A stretch of 64,000 nucleotides of DNA from Corbicula japonica (GCA_038501625.1 JAZAYU010000081.1:1612001-1676000); one strand, 5' to 3'; counted from the stretch's first letter, positions 1 to 11,200 are shown. Notes: generated by a model not told the origin, from the sequence alone. Numbers and translations: made by a program.

Positions 1-412
1 TCGCAGCTCAAAATCAAGTTCCACAAATACTGGTGCCTGAAACTGGGAAACAGTTGCAGCTCCAAAGTCGGGCTCCAGAAATACTGATGTCTGAAACTGG
101 GAGATAGTTGCAGCTCCAATGTCAGGCTCCAGAAATATTGGTGTCTGAAACTGGGAGGCAGTTGCAGCTTCAAAGTCAAGCTACAGAAATAAAGGTGCCT
201 GAAACTGGGAGACAGTAGCAGCTCCAAGTCAAGCTCCAGAAATACTGGTGCCTGAAACTGGGAAACAGTTCCATCTCCAAGTCAAGCTCCAGAAATACAG
301 GTGCCTGAAGCTGGGAGACAGTTGCAGCTCCAAGTCAAGCTCCAGAAAAACAGGTGCCTGAAACTAGGAGACAGTAAAAGCTCTAAGTCAAACTCCAGAA
401 ATACAGGTGCCT

Positions 413-815
413 GAAACTGGGAGACAGTTAAAGCTCTAAGTCAAGCTACAGAATTACTGGTGCCTGAAACTGGGAGACATTCGCAGCTCCAAATCAAGTT
501 CCACAAATACTGGTGCCTGAAACTGGAAGAAAGTTCCAGCTCAAAAGTCGGGCTCCAGAAATACTGGTGTCTGAAACTGGGAGATAGTTGCAGCTCCAAA
601 GTCGGGCTTTAGCAATACTGGTGCCTGAAACTGGAAAACAGTTGCAGCTCCAAAGTCGGGCTACAGAAATACTGATGTCTGAAACTGGGAGATAGTTGCA
701 GCTCCAATGTCAGGCTCCAGAAATACTGGTGTCTGAAACTGGGAGGCAGTTGGAGCTCCAAAGTCAAGCTACAGAAATAAAGGTGCCTGAAACTGGGAGA
801 CAGTTGCAGCTCCAA
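413..815. repeat. Higher-order duplication, first copy
   Basis: This stretch of the 54-bp satellite matches 1603-2005 base for base by eye over about 400 bp, including private variants such as the AGCAATACTGG unit. The offset is 1190 bp. An adjacent stretch, 1-206, matches 1403-1608 at an offset of 1402. The second copy therefore lost about 210 bp (four units) between these two stretches. Confidence 0.85.
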
Positions 816-1402
816 AGTCAAGCTTCAGAAATACAGGTGCCTGAAACTGGGAGACAGTTGCAGCTGCAAAGGCAAGCACCAGAAATACAGCTGCCTGAAA
901 CTGGGAGACAGTTACAGCTCCAAAGTCAAGCTTCAGAAATACTGGTGTCTGAAACTGGGAGACAGTTGCAGCTCCAAGTCAAGCTCCAGAAATACTGGTG
1001 CATAAAACTGGGAGACAGTTGCAGCTCCAAAGGCAAGCACCAGAAATCACCAGAAATACTGGTGCCTGAAACTGGGAGACAGTTGCAGCTCCAAAGTCAA
1101 ACTCCAGAAATACTGGTGCCTGAAACTGGGAGACAGTTCTTGCTCCAAGTCAAGCTCCAGAAATACTGGTGCCTGAAACTGGGAGACAGTTTTTGCTCCG
1201 AGTCAAGCTCCAGAAACACTGGTGCCTAAAACTGGGAGACAGTTGCAGCTCCAAAGTCAAACTCCAGAAATACTGGTGCCTGAAACTGGGAGACAGTTCT
1301 TGCTCCAAGTCAAGCTCCAGAAATACTGGTGCCTGAAACTGGGAGACAGTTGCAGCTCCAAGTCAACCTCCAGAAATACTGGTGCCTGAAACTGGGAGAC
1401 AG

Positions 1403-2005
1403 TCGCAGCTCAAAATCAAGTTCCACAAATACTGGTGCCTGAAACTGGGAAACAGTTGCAGCTCCAAAGTCGGGCTCCAGAAATACTGATGTCTGAAACT
1501 GGGAGATAGTTGCAGCTCCAATGTCAGGCTCCAGAAATATTGGTGTCTGAAACTGGGAGGCAGTTGCAGCTTCAAAGTCAAGCTACAGAAATAAAGGTGC
1601 CTGAAACTGGGAGACAGTTAAAGCTCTAAGTCAAGCTACAGAATTACTGGTGCCTGAAACTGGGAGACATTCGCAGCTCCAAATCAAGTTCCACAAATAC
1701 TGGTGCCTGAAACTGGAAGAAAGTTCCAGCTCAAAAGTCGGGCTCCAGAAATACTGGTGTCTGAAACTGGGAGATAGTTGCAGCTCCAAAGTCGGGCTTT
1801 AGCAATACTGGTGCCTGAAACTGGAAAACAGTTGCAGCTCCAAAGTCGGGCTACAGAAATACTGATGTCTGAAACTGGGAGATAGTTGCAGCTCCAATGT
1901 CAGGCTCCAGAAATACTGGTGTCTGAAACTGGGAGGCAGTTGGAGCTCCAAAGTCAAGCTACAGAAATAAAGGTGCCTGAAACTGGGAGACAGTTGCAGC
2001 TCCAA
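1403..2005. repeat. Higher-order duplication, second copy
   Basis: This copy combines the matches to 1-206 and 413-815. The exact identity of variant units, set against visible divergence between neighbouring units, points to a recent unequal exchange or segmental duplication within the satellite. Confidence 0.85.
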
Positions 2006-5000
2006 GTCAAGCTCCAGAAATACTGGTGCCTGATCCTGGGAGACAGTTCCAGCTCCAAGTCAAGCTCCAGAAATACTGGTGCCTTAAGCTGGGAGACAGT
2101 TGCAGCTCCAAGTCAAGCTCCAGAAATACAGGTGCCTGAAACGAGGAGACAGTTAAAGCTCTAAGTCAAGCTCCAGAATTACTGGTGCCTGAAACTGGGA
2201 GACAGTCGCAGCTCCAAATCAAGTTCAACAAATACTGGTGCCTGAAACTGGAGGAAAGTTCCAGCTCAAAAGTCGGGCTCCAGAAATACTGGTGTCTGAA
2301 ACTGGGAGATAGATGCAGCTCCAAAGTCGGGCTCCAGAAATTCTGGTGTCTGAAACTGGGAAATAGTTGCAGCTCCAAAGTCAGGCTACAGAAATACTGA
2401 TGTCTGAAACTGGGAGATAGTTGGAGCTCCAAAGTCGGGCTCCAGAAATACTGGTGCCTTAAACTGGGAGACAGTTGCAGCTCCAAAGGCAAGCACCAGA
2501 AGTACTGATGTCTGAAACTGGGAGATAGTTGATGCTCCAAAGTCGGGCTCCAGAAATACTGATGTCTGAAACTGGGAAACATTTGCAGCTCCAAAGTCGA
2601 GCTCCAGAAATACTGATGTCTGAAACTCGGAGATAGTAGCAGCTCCAAAGGCAAGCTCCAGAAATACTGGTGTCTGAAACTGGGAGACAGTTGCATCTCC
2701 AAAGTCGGGCTCCAGAAATACAGGTGTCTGAAACTGGGAAACAGTTGCAGCTCCAAAGTCGAGCTCCAGAAATACTGATGTCTGAACCTGGGAGATAGTA
2801 GCAGCTCCAAAGTTGGGCTCCAGAAAAACCGGTGCCTGAAACTGGGAGACAGTTGCAACTCCAAAGTCGGGCTCCAGAAATATTGGTGTCAGAAACTGGG
2901 AGATAGTTGCAGCTCCAAGTCAAGCTCCATAAGTACTGGTGCCTGAAACTGGGAGACAGTTCCAGCTCCAAAGTCAACCTCCTGAAATACAGGTGCCTGA
3001 AAGTAGGAGACAGTCGCAGCTCCAAATCAAGTTCCACAAAAACTCGTGCCTGAAACTGGAAGAAAGTTCCAGCTCAAAAGTCGGGCTCCAGAAATACTGG
3101 CGTCTGAAACTGGGAGATAGTTGCAGCTCCAAAGTCGGGCTCCAGAAATACTGGTGTCTGAAACTGGGAAACAGTTGCAGCTCCAAAGTCGGGCTACAGA
3201 AATACTGACGTCTGAAACTGGGAGATAGTTGCAACTCCAAAGTCGGGCTCCAGACATTTTGGTGTCTGAAACTGGGAGACAGTTGCAGCTCCAAAGGCAA
3301 GCACCAGAAGTACTGATGTCTGAAACTGGGAAACAGTTGCAGCTCCAAAGTCGAGCTCCAGAAATACAGGTGTCTGAAACTGGGAGACAGTTGCAGCTCC
3401 AAAGTCAAGCTTCAGAAATACAGTTTGGTGAAACTGGGAGACAGTTGCAGCTCCAGTCAGGCTCCAGAAATACAGGTGCATGAAACTGAGAGACAGTTGA
3501 AGCTCCAAAGTTAGGCTCCAGAAATACAGGTGCATGAAACTGGGAGACAGTTGAAGCTCCAAAGTCAGGTTCCAGAAATACAGGTGCATTAAACTGGGAG
3601 ACAGTTGCAGCTCCAAAGTCAGGCTCCAGAAATACAGGTGCCTGAAACTGGGAGACAGTTGCAACTCTAAAGGCAAGCACCAGAAATAAAGGTGCATTAA
3701 ACTGGGAGACAGTTGCAGCTCCAAAGTCAGGCTTCAGAAATACAGGTGCATCAAACTGGTAGAGAGTTCCAGCTTTAAAGCCAAGCTCCAGATTTACTGG
3801 TGCCTGAAACTGGGAGACATTTGAAGCTCCAAAGTAAAGCTCCAGAAATACAGGTGCATGAAAATGGGAGACAGTTGCAGCTCCAAAGTCAAGCTCCAGA
3901 AATACAGGTGCATGAAACTGGGAGACAGTTGTAACTCCAAAGTCAAGCACCAGAAATAAAGGTGCATTAAACTGGGAGACAGTTGCAGCTCCAAATTCAG
4001 GCTCCAGAAATACAGGTGCATGAAATTTGGAGACAGTTGCAGCTCCAACGTCAAGCTCTAGAAATACAGGTGCAAGAAACTGGGAGACAGTTGTAGCTCC
4101 AAAGTCAAGCTTCAGAAATACTGGTGCCTGAAACTGGGAGACAGTTCCATCTCTAAGTCAAGCTCCAGAAATTCAGGTGCCTGAAACTAGGGGACAGTTC
4201 AAGCTCCAAGTCAAGCTCAAGAAAGACAGGTGCATTAACCTAAGAAACAGTTTCAGCTCTAAGTCAAGCTCCAGAAATACAGGTGTCTGAAACTGGGAGA
4301 TAGTTGCAGCTCCAAAGTCAAGCTTCAGAAATACAGGTGCCTGAAACTGGGAGACGGTTGCAGCTCCAAAGTCAGGCTCCAGAAATACTGGTGCCTGAAA
4401 CTGGGAAACCGTTGCAGCTCTAAAGTCAGGCTCCAGAAATACAGGTGCATTAAACTGGGAGACAGTTGCAGCTTTAAAGCCAAGCTCCAGATTTACTTGT
4501 GCCTGAAACTGGAAGACAGTTGAAGCTCCCAAGTCAAGCTCCAGAAATACAGGTGCCGGAAAATAGGAGACAGTTGCAGCTTTAAAGCCAAGCTCCAGAT
4601 TTACAGGTGCATGAAACTAGGAGACAGTTGAAGCTCAAAAGTCAAGCTCCAGAAATACAGGTGCATGAAACTGGGAGACAGTTGCAGCTCCAAAGTCAGG
4701 CTCCAGAAATACTGGTGCCTGAAACTGGGAGACAGTTGCAGCTCCAAAGTCAGGCTCCAGAAATACAGGTGCAAGAAACTGGGAGACAGTTGCAGCTCCA
4801 AAGTCAGGCTCCAGAAATACAGGTGAATGAAACTGGTAGACAGTTGCAGCTCTAAAGTCAGGCTCCAGAAATACAGGTGCATGAAACTGGGAGACAGTTG
4901 CAGCTCCAAATTCAGGCTCAAGAAATACAGGTGCATGAAACTGGGAGACAGTTGCACCTCCAACGTCAAGCTCCAGAAATACAGGTGCATGAAACTGGTA

Positions 5001-5800
5001 GAGTTGCAGCTCCAAATTCAAGCTCCAGAAATACAGGCGCATGAAACTGGGAGACAGTTGCAGCTCCAAAGTCAGGCTCCAGAAATACTGGTGCATGAAA
5101 CTGGGAGACAGTTGAAGCTCCAAAGTCAAGCTCTAGAAATGCAGGTGCATAAAACTGGGAGACAGTTGCAGCTCCAAAGTCAAACTCCAGAAATACAGGT
5201 GCATGAAACTGGGAGACAGTTGAAGCTCCAAAGTCAAGCTCCAGAAATACAGGTGTATTAAACTGGGAGACAGTTGCAGCTCCAAAGTCAGGATCCAGAA
5301 ATACAGGTGCCTGAAACTGGGAGACAGTTGCAGCTCCAAAGTCAGGCTCCAGAAATACAGGTGCAATAAACTGGGAGACAGTTGCAGCTCCAAAGTCAAG
5401 CACCAGAAATACAGGTGCATGAAACTGGGAGACAGTTGCAGCTCCAGTCAAGCACCAGAAATACAGGTGCATGAAACTGGGAAACAGTTGCAGCTCCAGT
5501 CAAGCTCCAGAAATACAGGTGCATGAAACTGGGAGACAGTTGCAGCTCCAAATTCAGGATCCAGAAATACAGGTGCATTAAACTGGGAGACAGTTGAAGC
5601 TCCAAAGTCAAACTCTAGAAATACAGGTGCATAAAACTGGGAGACAGTTGCAGCTCCAGTCAAGCTCCAGAAATACTGGTGCCTGAAACTTGAAGATAGT
5701 TGCAACTCCAAAGTCTTACAGATTTACAGGTGCCTGATTCTGAGAGATATTTGCATCTCCAAAGTCAAACTCCAGAAATACAGGTGCCTGAAACTTGTGA

Positions 5801-6219
5801 TTAGTACATTTTTTTTATAATTGGGATCTACAGGTGCAAAAATCAGTAAATGCCGATTTATTTTTTCACTTCACTTTCACGCTCCAGAAGTCCTTGTGCT
5901 TGAATCTTAAGTGCTCAATTTTATCATTAATTTGATATTCATACTTTTCATGCTTTTAAGGTTCTAGAAACAATTGAGCACGAAACTTTGTGTGTTTAAT
6001 ACTTGTCTTCCCCATTATGTCTCGTTGATTCAAGATGGTGTATGTTTTAAGTTTTCATTCGTGTGAACGAGAGTGAAGGGAGATGTATGAATGTGGCAAG
6101 AAATATGACTAGAATAGGTCATAAGTTTGACATATATACGTAAGAATTAACGGGAAAGCATGTTTTGTTGAAATAAATGAAAATCAAGTAAGTGGTGGGA
6201 GTCACTCGTGTGAAGTTTG
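5801..6219. other. AT-rich spacer, no gene seen
   Basis: The sequence between the two satellites is unique-looking and AT-rich. It has no ORF of note and no recognisable repeat. Confidence 0.6.
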
Positions 6220-6965
6220 ATGTAAATCAACGCGCCTCAACCAACACGTTATAGAGAGGTTTGGTATAAAAAATGAATGTTTATCAATATATTTTAAAGA
6301 AGTTTAATGTATATCAATAAGAATAAATCAACACGTTAAAGAGAAGTTTGGTGTTAATCATTGTAAATAAATCAACACGTTATAGATAAGTTTGATGTAA
6401 ATCAACGAGAGTAAATCAACACGTTATATATAAATTTGATATCAATCAATTAAAATAAATCAACACGTTATAGATAAGTTTGATGTAAATCAACGAGAGT
6501 AAATCAACACGTTATAGATAAATTTGATATCAATCAATTAAAATAAATCAACACGTTATAGATAAGTTTGATTTAAATCAACGCGCCTCAAGCAACACGT
6601 TATAGAGAGATTTGGTATAAAAAAATGAATGTTTATCAATATGTTTTAAAGAAGTTTCATGTAAATCAATAAGAATAAATCAACACGTTATAGATAAGTT
6701 TGAGGTAAATCAACGAGGGTAATCGACACGTTATAGATAAATTTGATATCAATCAATTAAAATAAATCAACACGTTATAGATAAGTTTGATGTAAATCAA
6801 CGAGAGTAAATCAACCCTTTATTGAGAACTTTGATCTACATCAATCATAACTCAACCCGTTATTGAGAAGTTTGGTGTAAATCAATGAGAATAAATCAAC
6901 ACGTTATAGAGAAGTTTGATGTAAATCAATAACAATAAGTCAACACGTTATAGTGAAGTTTGGTG
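6220..6965. repeat. 44-bp tandem repeat with 88-bp dimers
   Basis: Units begin CAACACGTTATAGA and recur every 44 bp, for example at 6373, 6417 and 6461. In the middle two unit types alternate: one carries AAGTTTGATGTAAATCAACG, the other AAATTTGATATCAATCAATT. This gives an 88-bp dimer. Units at both ends are degenerate or disrupted. Confidence 0.9.
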
Positions 6966-6989
6966 TGATTTAAAAAAAAAGAATTAATC

Positions 6990-7197
6990 AGCACTTTATT
7001 GATTGTGAAAGTATTTTATCACCACTCATGTGTAAGCTCTTCAATTATATTTTCGCAAAGGGTATTAATCCTAGTTCATGGTGCTCAAGAGTTATAGTAC
7101 CGGTACCCAAAACGGGTATCTGAGCGATGTTAACAATTACCGTGGAATAACTTTTACAAGTGGTTTTTTCTAAAATATTTTCTATTTTATTAGATAC
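6990..7197 (+). pseudogene. LINE A, left part (reverse transcriptase fragment)
   Basis: Translation gives reverse transcriptase palm-proximal motifs of a non-LTR element: LFNYIFAKGINPSSW at about 7037-7081, then DVNNYRGITF at about 7126-7155, then SKIFSILLDT up to 7197. One extra T in the T-run near 7162-7168 shifts the frame, so the copy is dead. The coding text stops at the codons for LDT exactly where LINE B begins, and resumes with LDTRLRKWAE at 16480. This shows that LINE B inserted here. The upstream limit of LINE A is uncertain, because it fades into the 44-bp satellite. Confidence 0.8.
7188..7197. repeat. Target site duplication, left copy (LINE B in LINE A)
   Basis: TATTAGATAC lies immediately before the 5' end of LINE B and recurs at 16478-16487 after its 3' tail. 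The first three bases of the right copy could also belong to the CGTAT tail, so the secure duplication is at least TAGATAC. Confidence 0.8.
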
Positions 7198-7442
7198 ATA
7201 TCGACAGGACTAGTAATAGCCAATGGACGCTTATCATGTGACCAGAACGTTGGTCAATTTACATATTGTAGTGTTAAAGGTCAAAGTACAGTTGACTACC
7301 TATTATTAAATTATGACAATTTCGAGACGATTACAAACTTTGAAATTTTAGAATTTAATGAATTTTCCGATCATGCACCCATTACTTTTAGTTTACTTAG
7401 GCGGCATTTGGTCTCGCAAAATAATAACGTTAAAGATAACCC
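7198..7442 (+). pseudogene. LINE B, left part (endonuclease C-terminus)
   Basis: This encodes the end of an APE-type endonuclease: STGLVIANGR, then DQNVGQFTYC, GQSTVDYLLL and finally FSDHAPITFSLL. The SDH triplet is the conserved catalytic end of the EEP fold. It begins at 7198 directly after the target duplication, so LINE B is 5'-truncated inside its endonuclease domain. The reading frame carries on to about 7442 and then meets the 3' end of LINE C. The continuation of the same protein reappears on the far side at 13561. Confidence 0.85.
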
Positions 7443-7566
7443 ATCTTCTTCTTCTTCTGTTATCTTCACCTCCAATATTGGAGAACCGTGATGAATTCAC
7501 GTGAATGAATAAAGTCCACACCACCAGTTTAGGTTAATTCCAAATGCAAACGTATGTTATTTTAAA

Positions 7567-7602
7567 AATTAGACACAGTTTAAGAATTAGACACAGTTTA
7601 AA
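7567..7602 (-). repeat. 18-bp direct duplication in the LINE C 3' UTR
   Basis: AATTAGACACAGTTTAAG at 7567-7584 is followed directly by AATTAGACACAGTTTAAA at 7585-7602. It lies 20-60 bp beyond the ORF2 stop on the minus strand. Short 3' repeats of this sort are typical recognition ends in CR1-like elements; that role here is inference. Confidence 0.7.
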
Positions 7603-7624
7603 AATCATCTATTTACGCTGCAAT

Positions 7625-10600
7625 CTATTTACAAGTGCGGAAATCTTGGATGCTGGAGCTCTGTCTTCTGGTTATTGCATTGAGTAATTTATAACGCTCG
7701 CAATGTAGAGCATAGACTAGTCTTCTACAGTGAAATTCTAATTTCTGTAATCTTTGAACATCTTTAATGTCTCTCTTATTGAGAAGATGTGTACAGTCTA
7801 ATATGATCATTAGTTGTTCATCATAGCTAAGAGTCTTCCATAATTTCAGAGGTTGACATAAGTCGTGTTCAAGTTCAATATCACTTAGAATATTTTTTCT
7901 TATGTTATTCAAATTTATACAATGTAAAATAAAGTGTTCCACTGTTTCACTTTCAGTGTTACAATTTTGACACGTTGGATTGACACTGTTTTGATTAAAT
8001 GATGCTCTATTGCTTTGTAGAGTGTAAGTTCCTGTAGATAACTTCAATTTCGTTGCAATTCGGTTAATGTCTTGAGATGAACTTGTTGAAATCCTCAGTA
8101 ATGGATGAAGTTTACCTGGCTCATAAAGTTCAACGTTCAAATACCCTAAACTTTTATAATATTTTGACATAGTTTGTATTTCAGACTTCCATTTTTTATT
8201 AACGCAATCATTCACTATTTTCTTCCATTTCGATTTCTTAAATGGTGTTTGCAGTAGTGTCTCTATATCTTGGAGTTCATAAAACCAAAATAGTCTCTTT
8301 ATTTCAATGAACCAACTATTGCTTTTTACACTTTTTATTGTCAATTGTCTTTTTGCTAATGATTTTTCCACTGAATCCTCTTCTTGTAATGCAATGTTGT
8401 TAAATAATGTTAATGCTTTTTTGTGGATTTGCGCTTCTATCGGTAGTAATCCCGAGAGTATATATATAGCACAATCAGCAGTGTTGTTTGGCAACGACAA
8501 AATCTGTTTGATCAACTTCTTTTGAAATGCTTCTAACCGGTCCAATTGGGTTTTCTTGGGTAAAACAATTTCTATCCCATATGTTAAAACTGGAATTACA
8601 TAAAGTTGCAACAAATGAATTGAGGTGACAGGATCAAGTCCATTGTGTCCATGGAATCCATTTGACATTAAAGCATAAACTGTTTGTCTGGCTTTTGAAA
8701 TGTTATTTTCAATATTTTTATCAATCGTTGAGGTAAGGGTATTTGCTCTCTGAATTCCTAGATGAGTTGCACAATCGACGTTTTTAATTTCATTCCCATA
8801 TATGACATAAGATCCTTTATTGAGTATTTTGTCCTTATATTTTGTCGGTTCGACATGAAGTGTTTCAGTTTTCTTCGGTTGTAGAAAGTATCGTTCTTGT
8901 GAGGAAAAATGTTCAGCCATACTGATGAGTATTTGAGAATCTTCATGTTTTTGCGCATTTATTGTAATGTCATCAGCACAGGCTGTTGCGTTACATCGGA
9001 CATTGCCAATTTTACATCCACGATTGGTAGATTGTAATCTGTCTAAAAGTGGATTCACGTAAAGTTTGTATAAATCCGCACTCAGTATGCCACCTTGACG
9101 CACTCCCTGGAGTACAGAGAAGGGTTCAGATTGTTCAGATGACCAATTGATAATACTAGTTGCATCTTGATGTAGGCTTTTTATTAATGACCAATGTTTG
9201 TCATCTATGCCACAGTGATATATTCGCCTTAAGAGGTGGTTATGATCGACGACATCAAAGGCTGCCTTGGCATCGAGGAAGACAATATCAACAGCTTCTT
9301 TCTGATCTTTACACTCTCTTGTAATCTCCTCAAGAATGAGTGCTGCATGTAATGGCGACACATTTTTGGTAAATCCTCTTTGGTATGAATTCTGTTGGTT
9401 CCTAATCTTTTCAGAAATTCTGTTTCTAATAATCGATTCTATAATTTTTTCAAATACAGGAAGCACAGTGATTCCTCTGTAGTTCGTGACGTCTCTATTA
9501 CTGCCCTTGTTCTTGAATACTGGTGTTAAAAGACCTACTTTAAGTATATCTGGAACTTCACCAAGTTCAAATATAAAGTTTACAATCTTAAGAATCTCAT
9601 TTTTGATGTTATTCCCTCCATATTTTATACTTTCAATAGTTAGTCCGTATGTATCAGCTGCTTTACCACAATTAATTGCATTTATAGCTAAGTCCAATTC
9701 AAGTTTAGTTACTTGGTTAACTTCTATTTGAGACACAATATCTTCAATATGTTTTAACTCTAAAATAGTGTCTTGATGGTAATTTTCATCAAAGGTGTCG
9801 CTTTGAGTACAGGTTGCCAATGATTCGAAATGTGTACGGAAACCAGCAATAATACCGTCTTTCCCTTGGTAGGTTTTTTCATTCACTGTAATATACTGCA
9901 TTTCTTCTATATTATGTGATTTCTGTTTATTGACTAACTTATAAAACAGTTTTTTGTCTCTAATTCTTGATTCTATGATCTTTTCGCGTTCTTGTCGATT
10001 TCTTAATGCTGTTTCCACCCGACATTTGTTACGAAACTGTTTTTTGATCTGTTTAAGTTCACAGTACAATGGATGTCCTAATTCCCTAGGTTTCCCAGCT
10101 TCAAACCATTGTTTATACACAGTTCTTAATTTCTGTAGTTCATTTGCAATTTCTCTGTTCCATACTTTAAGTTTTGGTTTGGATTTCAGTTTACGAGGTT
10201 TTTTCCTATATGATTCAACAGTTTTTGTAATGACTTCAATTAACTGAAATATATGTTTGGACACATCTTCCATACTTATGTAATCAATTGTTTTTAGAGT
10301 CTTAATATTTTCATTGAGAGTGTTAACATACTCATCCTTGTCAATTCTTTCCCAGTTAATTTTTGGTTTTATAGTTCTTTCTACTGGTTTCTTTTTACTT
10401 AATTGTAATGTACATTGGATATGTATAACTATTGGATAATGGTCAGATAGATTAGATGCGATATCTTTAAGAACAATTTTATTGCTATAACTTCTATTTG
10501 TTACTGGTTTTAAAAAATAGTCAATTTCTGAGCATTCATCACCATTAGGTTTCACAAAAGTCTTCCCACTAATATCAAAGGAGAGTGAGTGATTTTCAAT

Positions 10601-11200
10601 AAAGTGCTTCACGTGTCTACTTCTTTTGTCGCCACTGGTTTCAATTTTTGACAAGTCAACATTTAAGTCACCACCGAATAACATTTCGTGAGTGTTTTTA
10701 TATTTTTCACAAATATTGTGTAACTGTTCTATAGTATCATCAAATTCATCATCAGACTGTTTACTTCCTCTGGAAGGCATGTATACTGACGAGATAATAC
10801 ATTTATATGTATCGGAATCAAACTGTATGCACTGGATTCTTTCGTTACCATCAGTCAGCTTTTTAATAAGATGATCAATTTCATTCTGCCATAGTATTGC
10901 TACACCTCCATATCCACGGGGCATCTGTATTGGAGTAATTGGATCCAAGTAGTCTGCACCTTTACCAATAAATTTAATATTTTCTGTAATTTGTCCTAAT
11001 AGATGTTGTTCACATTGAAATAACCAAGTTTCTTGTAATAAAACGATATTATTATCTTTCAATAGTTCACATATAGTTTCAATATTGGTTTTAATATTTT
11101 TACAGTTGAATGACACTATTTTCAGTTTATCTGTATCCACGTTTTTCATGTAGTCTAAGTTTGGTTCCGATTTGTCTGATTCACCCCTAAAAAAGGACAT
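7625..11200 (-). CDS. LINE C ORF2: endonuclease-reverse transcriptase
   Basis: A 1191-residue ORF. An APE/EEP endonuclease comes first: FNCKN at about 31-35, QETW at 56-59, GGDLN at 176-180, EIDYF at 225-229 and SDHYP at 252-256. A linker follows, then the reverse transcriptase: NYRGI at 573-577, FLDAKAAFD at 641-649, GVRQGGILS at 699-707, and the catalytic box CADD at 741-744. Most families have YADD or FADD there, but the aspartate pair is intact. A C-terminal zinc knuckle CQNC...H...C lies at 1077-1094. The length is normal for a full ORF2. Its ATG (11198-11200) lies 46 bp inside ORF1, in the -1 frame. It could be translated by reinitiation or by frameshifting. The product would nick target DNA and copy the element's RNA into it. 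Confidence 0.93.
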   Translation of the reverse strand: MSFFRGESDKSEPNLDYMKNVDTDKLKIVSFNCKNIKTNIETICELLKDNNIVLLQETWLFQCEQHLLGQITENIKFIGKGADYLDPITPIQMPRGYGGVAILWQNEIDHLIKKLTDGNERIQCIQFDSDTYKCIISSVYMPSRGSKQSDDEFDDTIEQLHNICEKYKNTHEMLFGGDLNVDLSKIETSGDKRSRHVKHFIENHSLSFDISGKTFVKPNGDECSEIDYFLKPVTNRSYSNKIVLKDIASNLSDHYPIVIHIQCTLQLSKKKPVERTIKPKINWERIDKDEYVNTLNENIKTLKTIDYISMEDVSKHIFQLIEVITKTVESYRKKPRKLKSKPKLKVWNREIANELQKLRTVYKQWFEAGKPRELGHPLYCELKQIKKQFRNKCRVETALRNRQEREKIIESRIRDKKLFYKLVNKQKSHNIEEMQYITVNEKTYQGKDGIIAGFRTHFESLATCTQSDTFDENYHQDTILELKHIEDIVSQIEVNQVTKLELDLAINAINCGKAADTYGLTIESIKYGGNNIKNEILKIVNFIFELGEVPDILKVGLLTPVFKNKGSNRDVTNYRGITVLPVFEKIIESIIRNRISEKIRNQQNSYQRGFTKNVSPLHAALILEEITRECKDQKEAVDIVFLDAKAAFDVVDHNHLLRRIYHCGIDDKHWSLIKSLHQDATSIINWSSEQSEPFSVLQGVRQGGILSADLYKLYVNPLLDRLQSTNRGCKIGNVRCNATACADDITINAQKHEDSQILISMAEHFSSQERYFLQPKKTETLHVEPTKYKDKILNKGSYVIYGNEIKNVDCATHLGIQRANTLTSTIDKNIENNISKARQTVYALMSNGFHGHNGLDPVTSIHLLQLYVIPVLTYGIEIVLPKKTQLDRLEAFQKKLIKQILSLPNNTADCAIYILSGLLPIEAQIHKKALTLFNNIALQEEDSVEKSLAKRQLTIKSVKSNSWFIEIKRLFWFYELQDIETLLQTPFKKSKWKKIVNDCVNKKWKSEIQTMSKYYKSLGYLNVELYEPGKLHPLLRISTSSSQDINRIATKLKLSTGTYTLQSNRASFNQNSVNPTCQNCNTESETVEHFILHCINLNNIRKNILSDIELEHDLCQPLKLWKTLSYDEQLMIILDCTHLLNKRDIKDVQRLQKLEFHCRRLVYALHCERYKLLNAITRRQSSSIQDFRTCK

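Larger units (their letters stand above)
1..5800. repeat. 54-bp tandem satellite array
   Basis: About 105 head-to-tail units, each built on GAAACTGGGAGACAGTTGCA, then GCTCCAAAGTCAGGCTCCAG, then AAATACAGGTGC plus a variable CT/AT. The normal unit is 54 bp, which is 18 codons. All-sense ORFs therefore run through it on both strands. Units lacking one A in CCAAAGTC are 53 bp and break the frame. From 1 to about 3440 the unit end is mainly GTGCCTGAAAC or GTGTCTGAAAC. From about 3470 to 5650 it is mainly GTGCATGAAAC or GTGCATTAAAC, so two subfamilies lie side by side. The array enters the window already in progress and decays into unique sequence near 5800. I see no start context, splice sites or conserved frame that would make it a gene. 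Confidence 0.95.

Noticed and set aside
609..5711. Numerous 70-230-codon ORFs on both strands with ETGRQLQLQSQAPEI or LELQLSPSFRH text
   Set aside because: All are frames of the 54-bp satellite. They appear on both strands at once and break wherever a 53-bp unit occurs.
6220..6965. CRISPR-like array of regular repeats
   Set aside because: The units are contiguous, with no variable spacers, in a eukaryotic repeat context. The 88-bp alternation is a dimeric satellite.
7443..7475. Target duplication CTTCACC for LINE C
   Set aside because: CTTCACC occurs near both borders (about 7464 and 13552), but it is only 7 bp, does not sit at matching offsets, and cannot be told from chance.
8307..8525. 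Plus-strand ORFs at 8307, 9486, 9954, 10692 and 11932
   Set aside because: They are antisense shadows of LINE C ORF1 and ORF2, without their own features.
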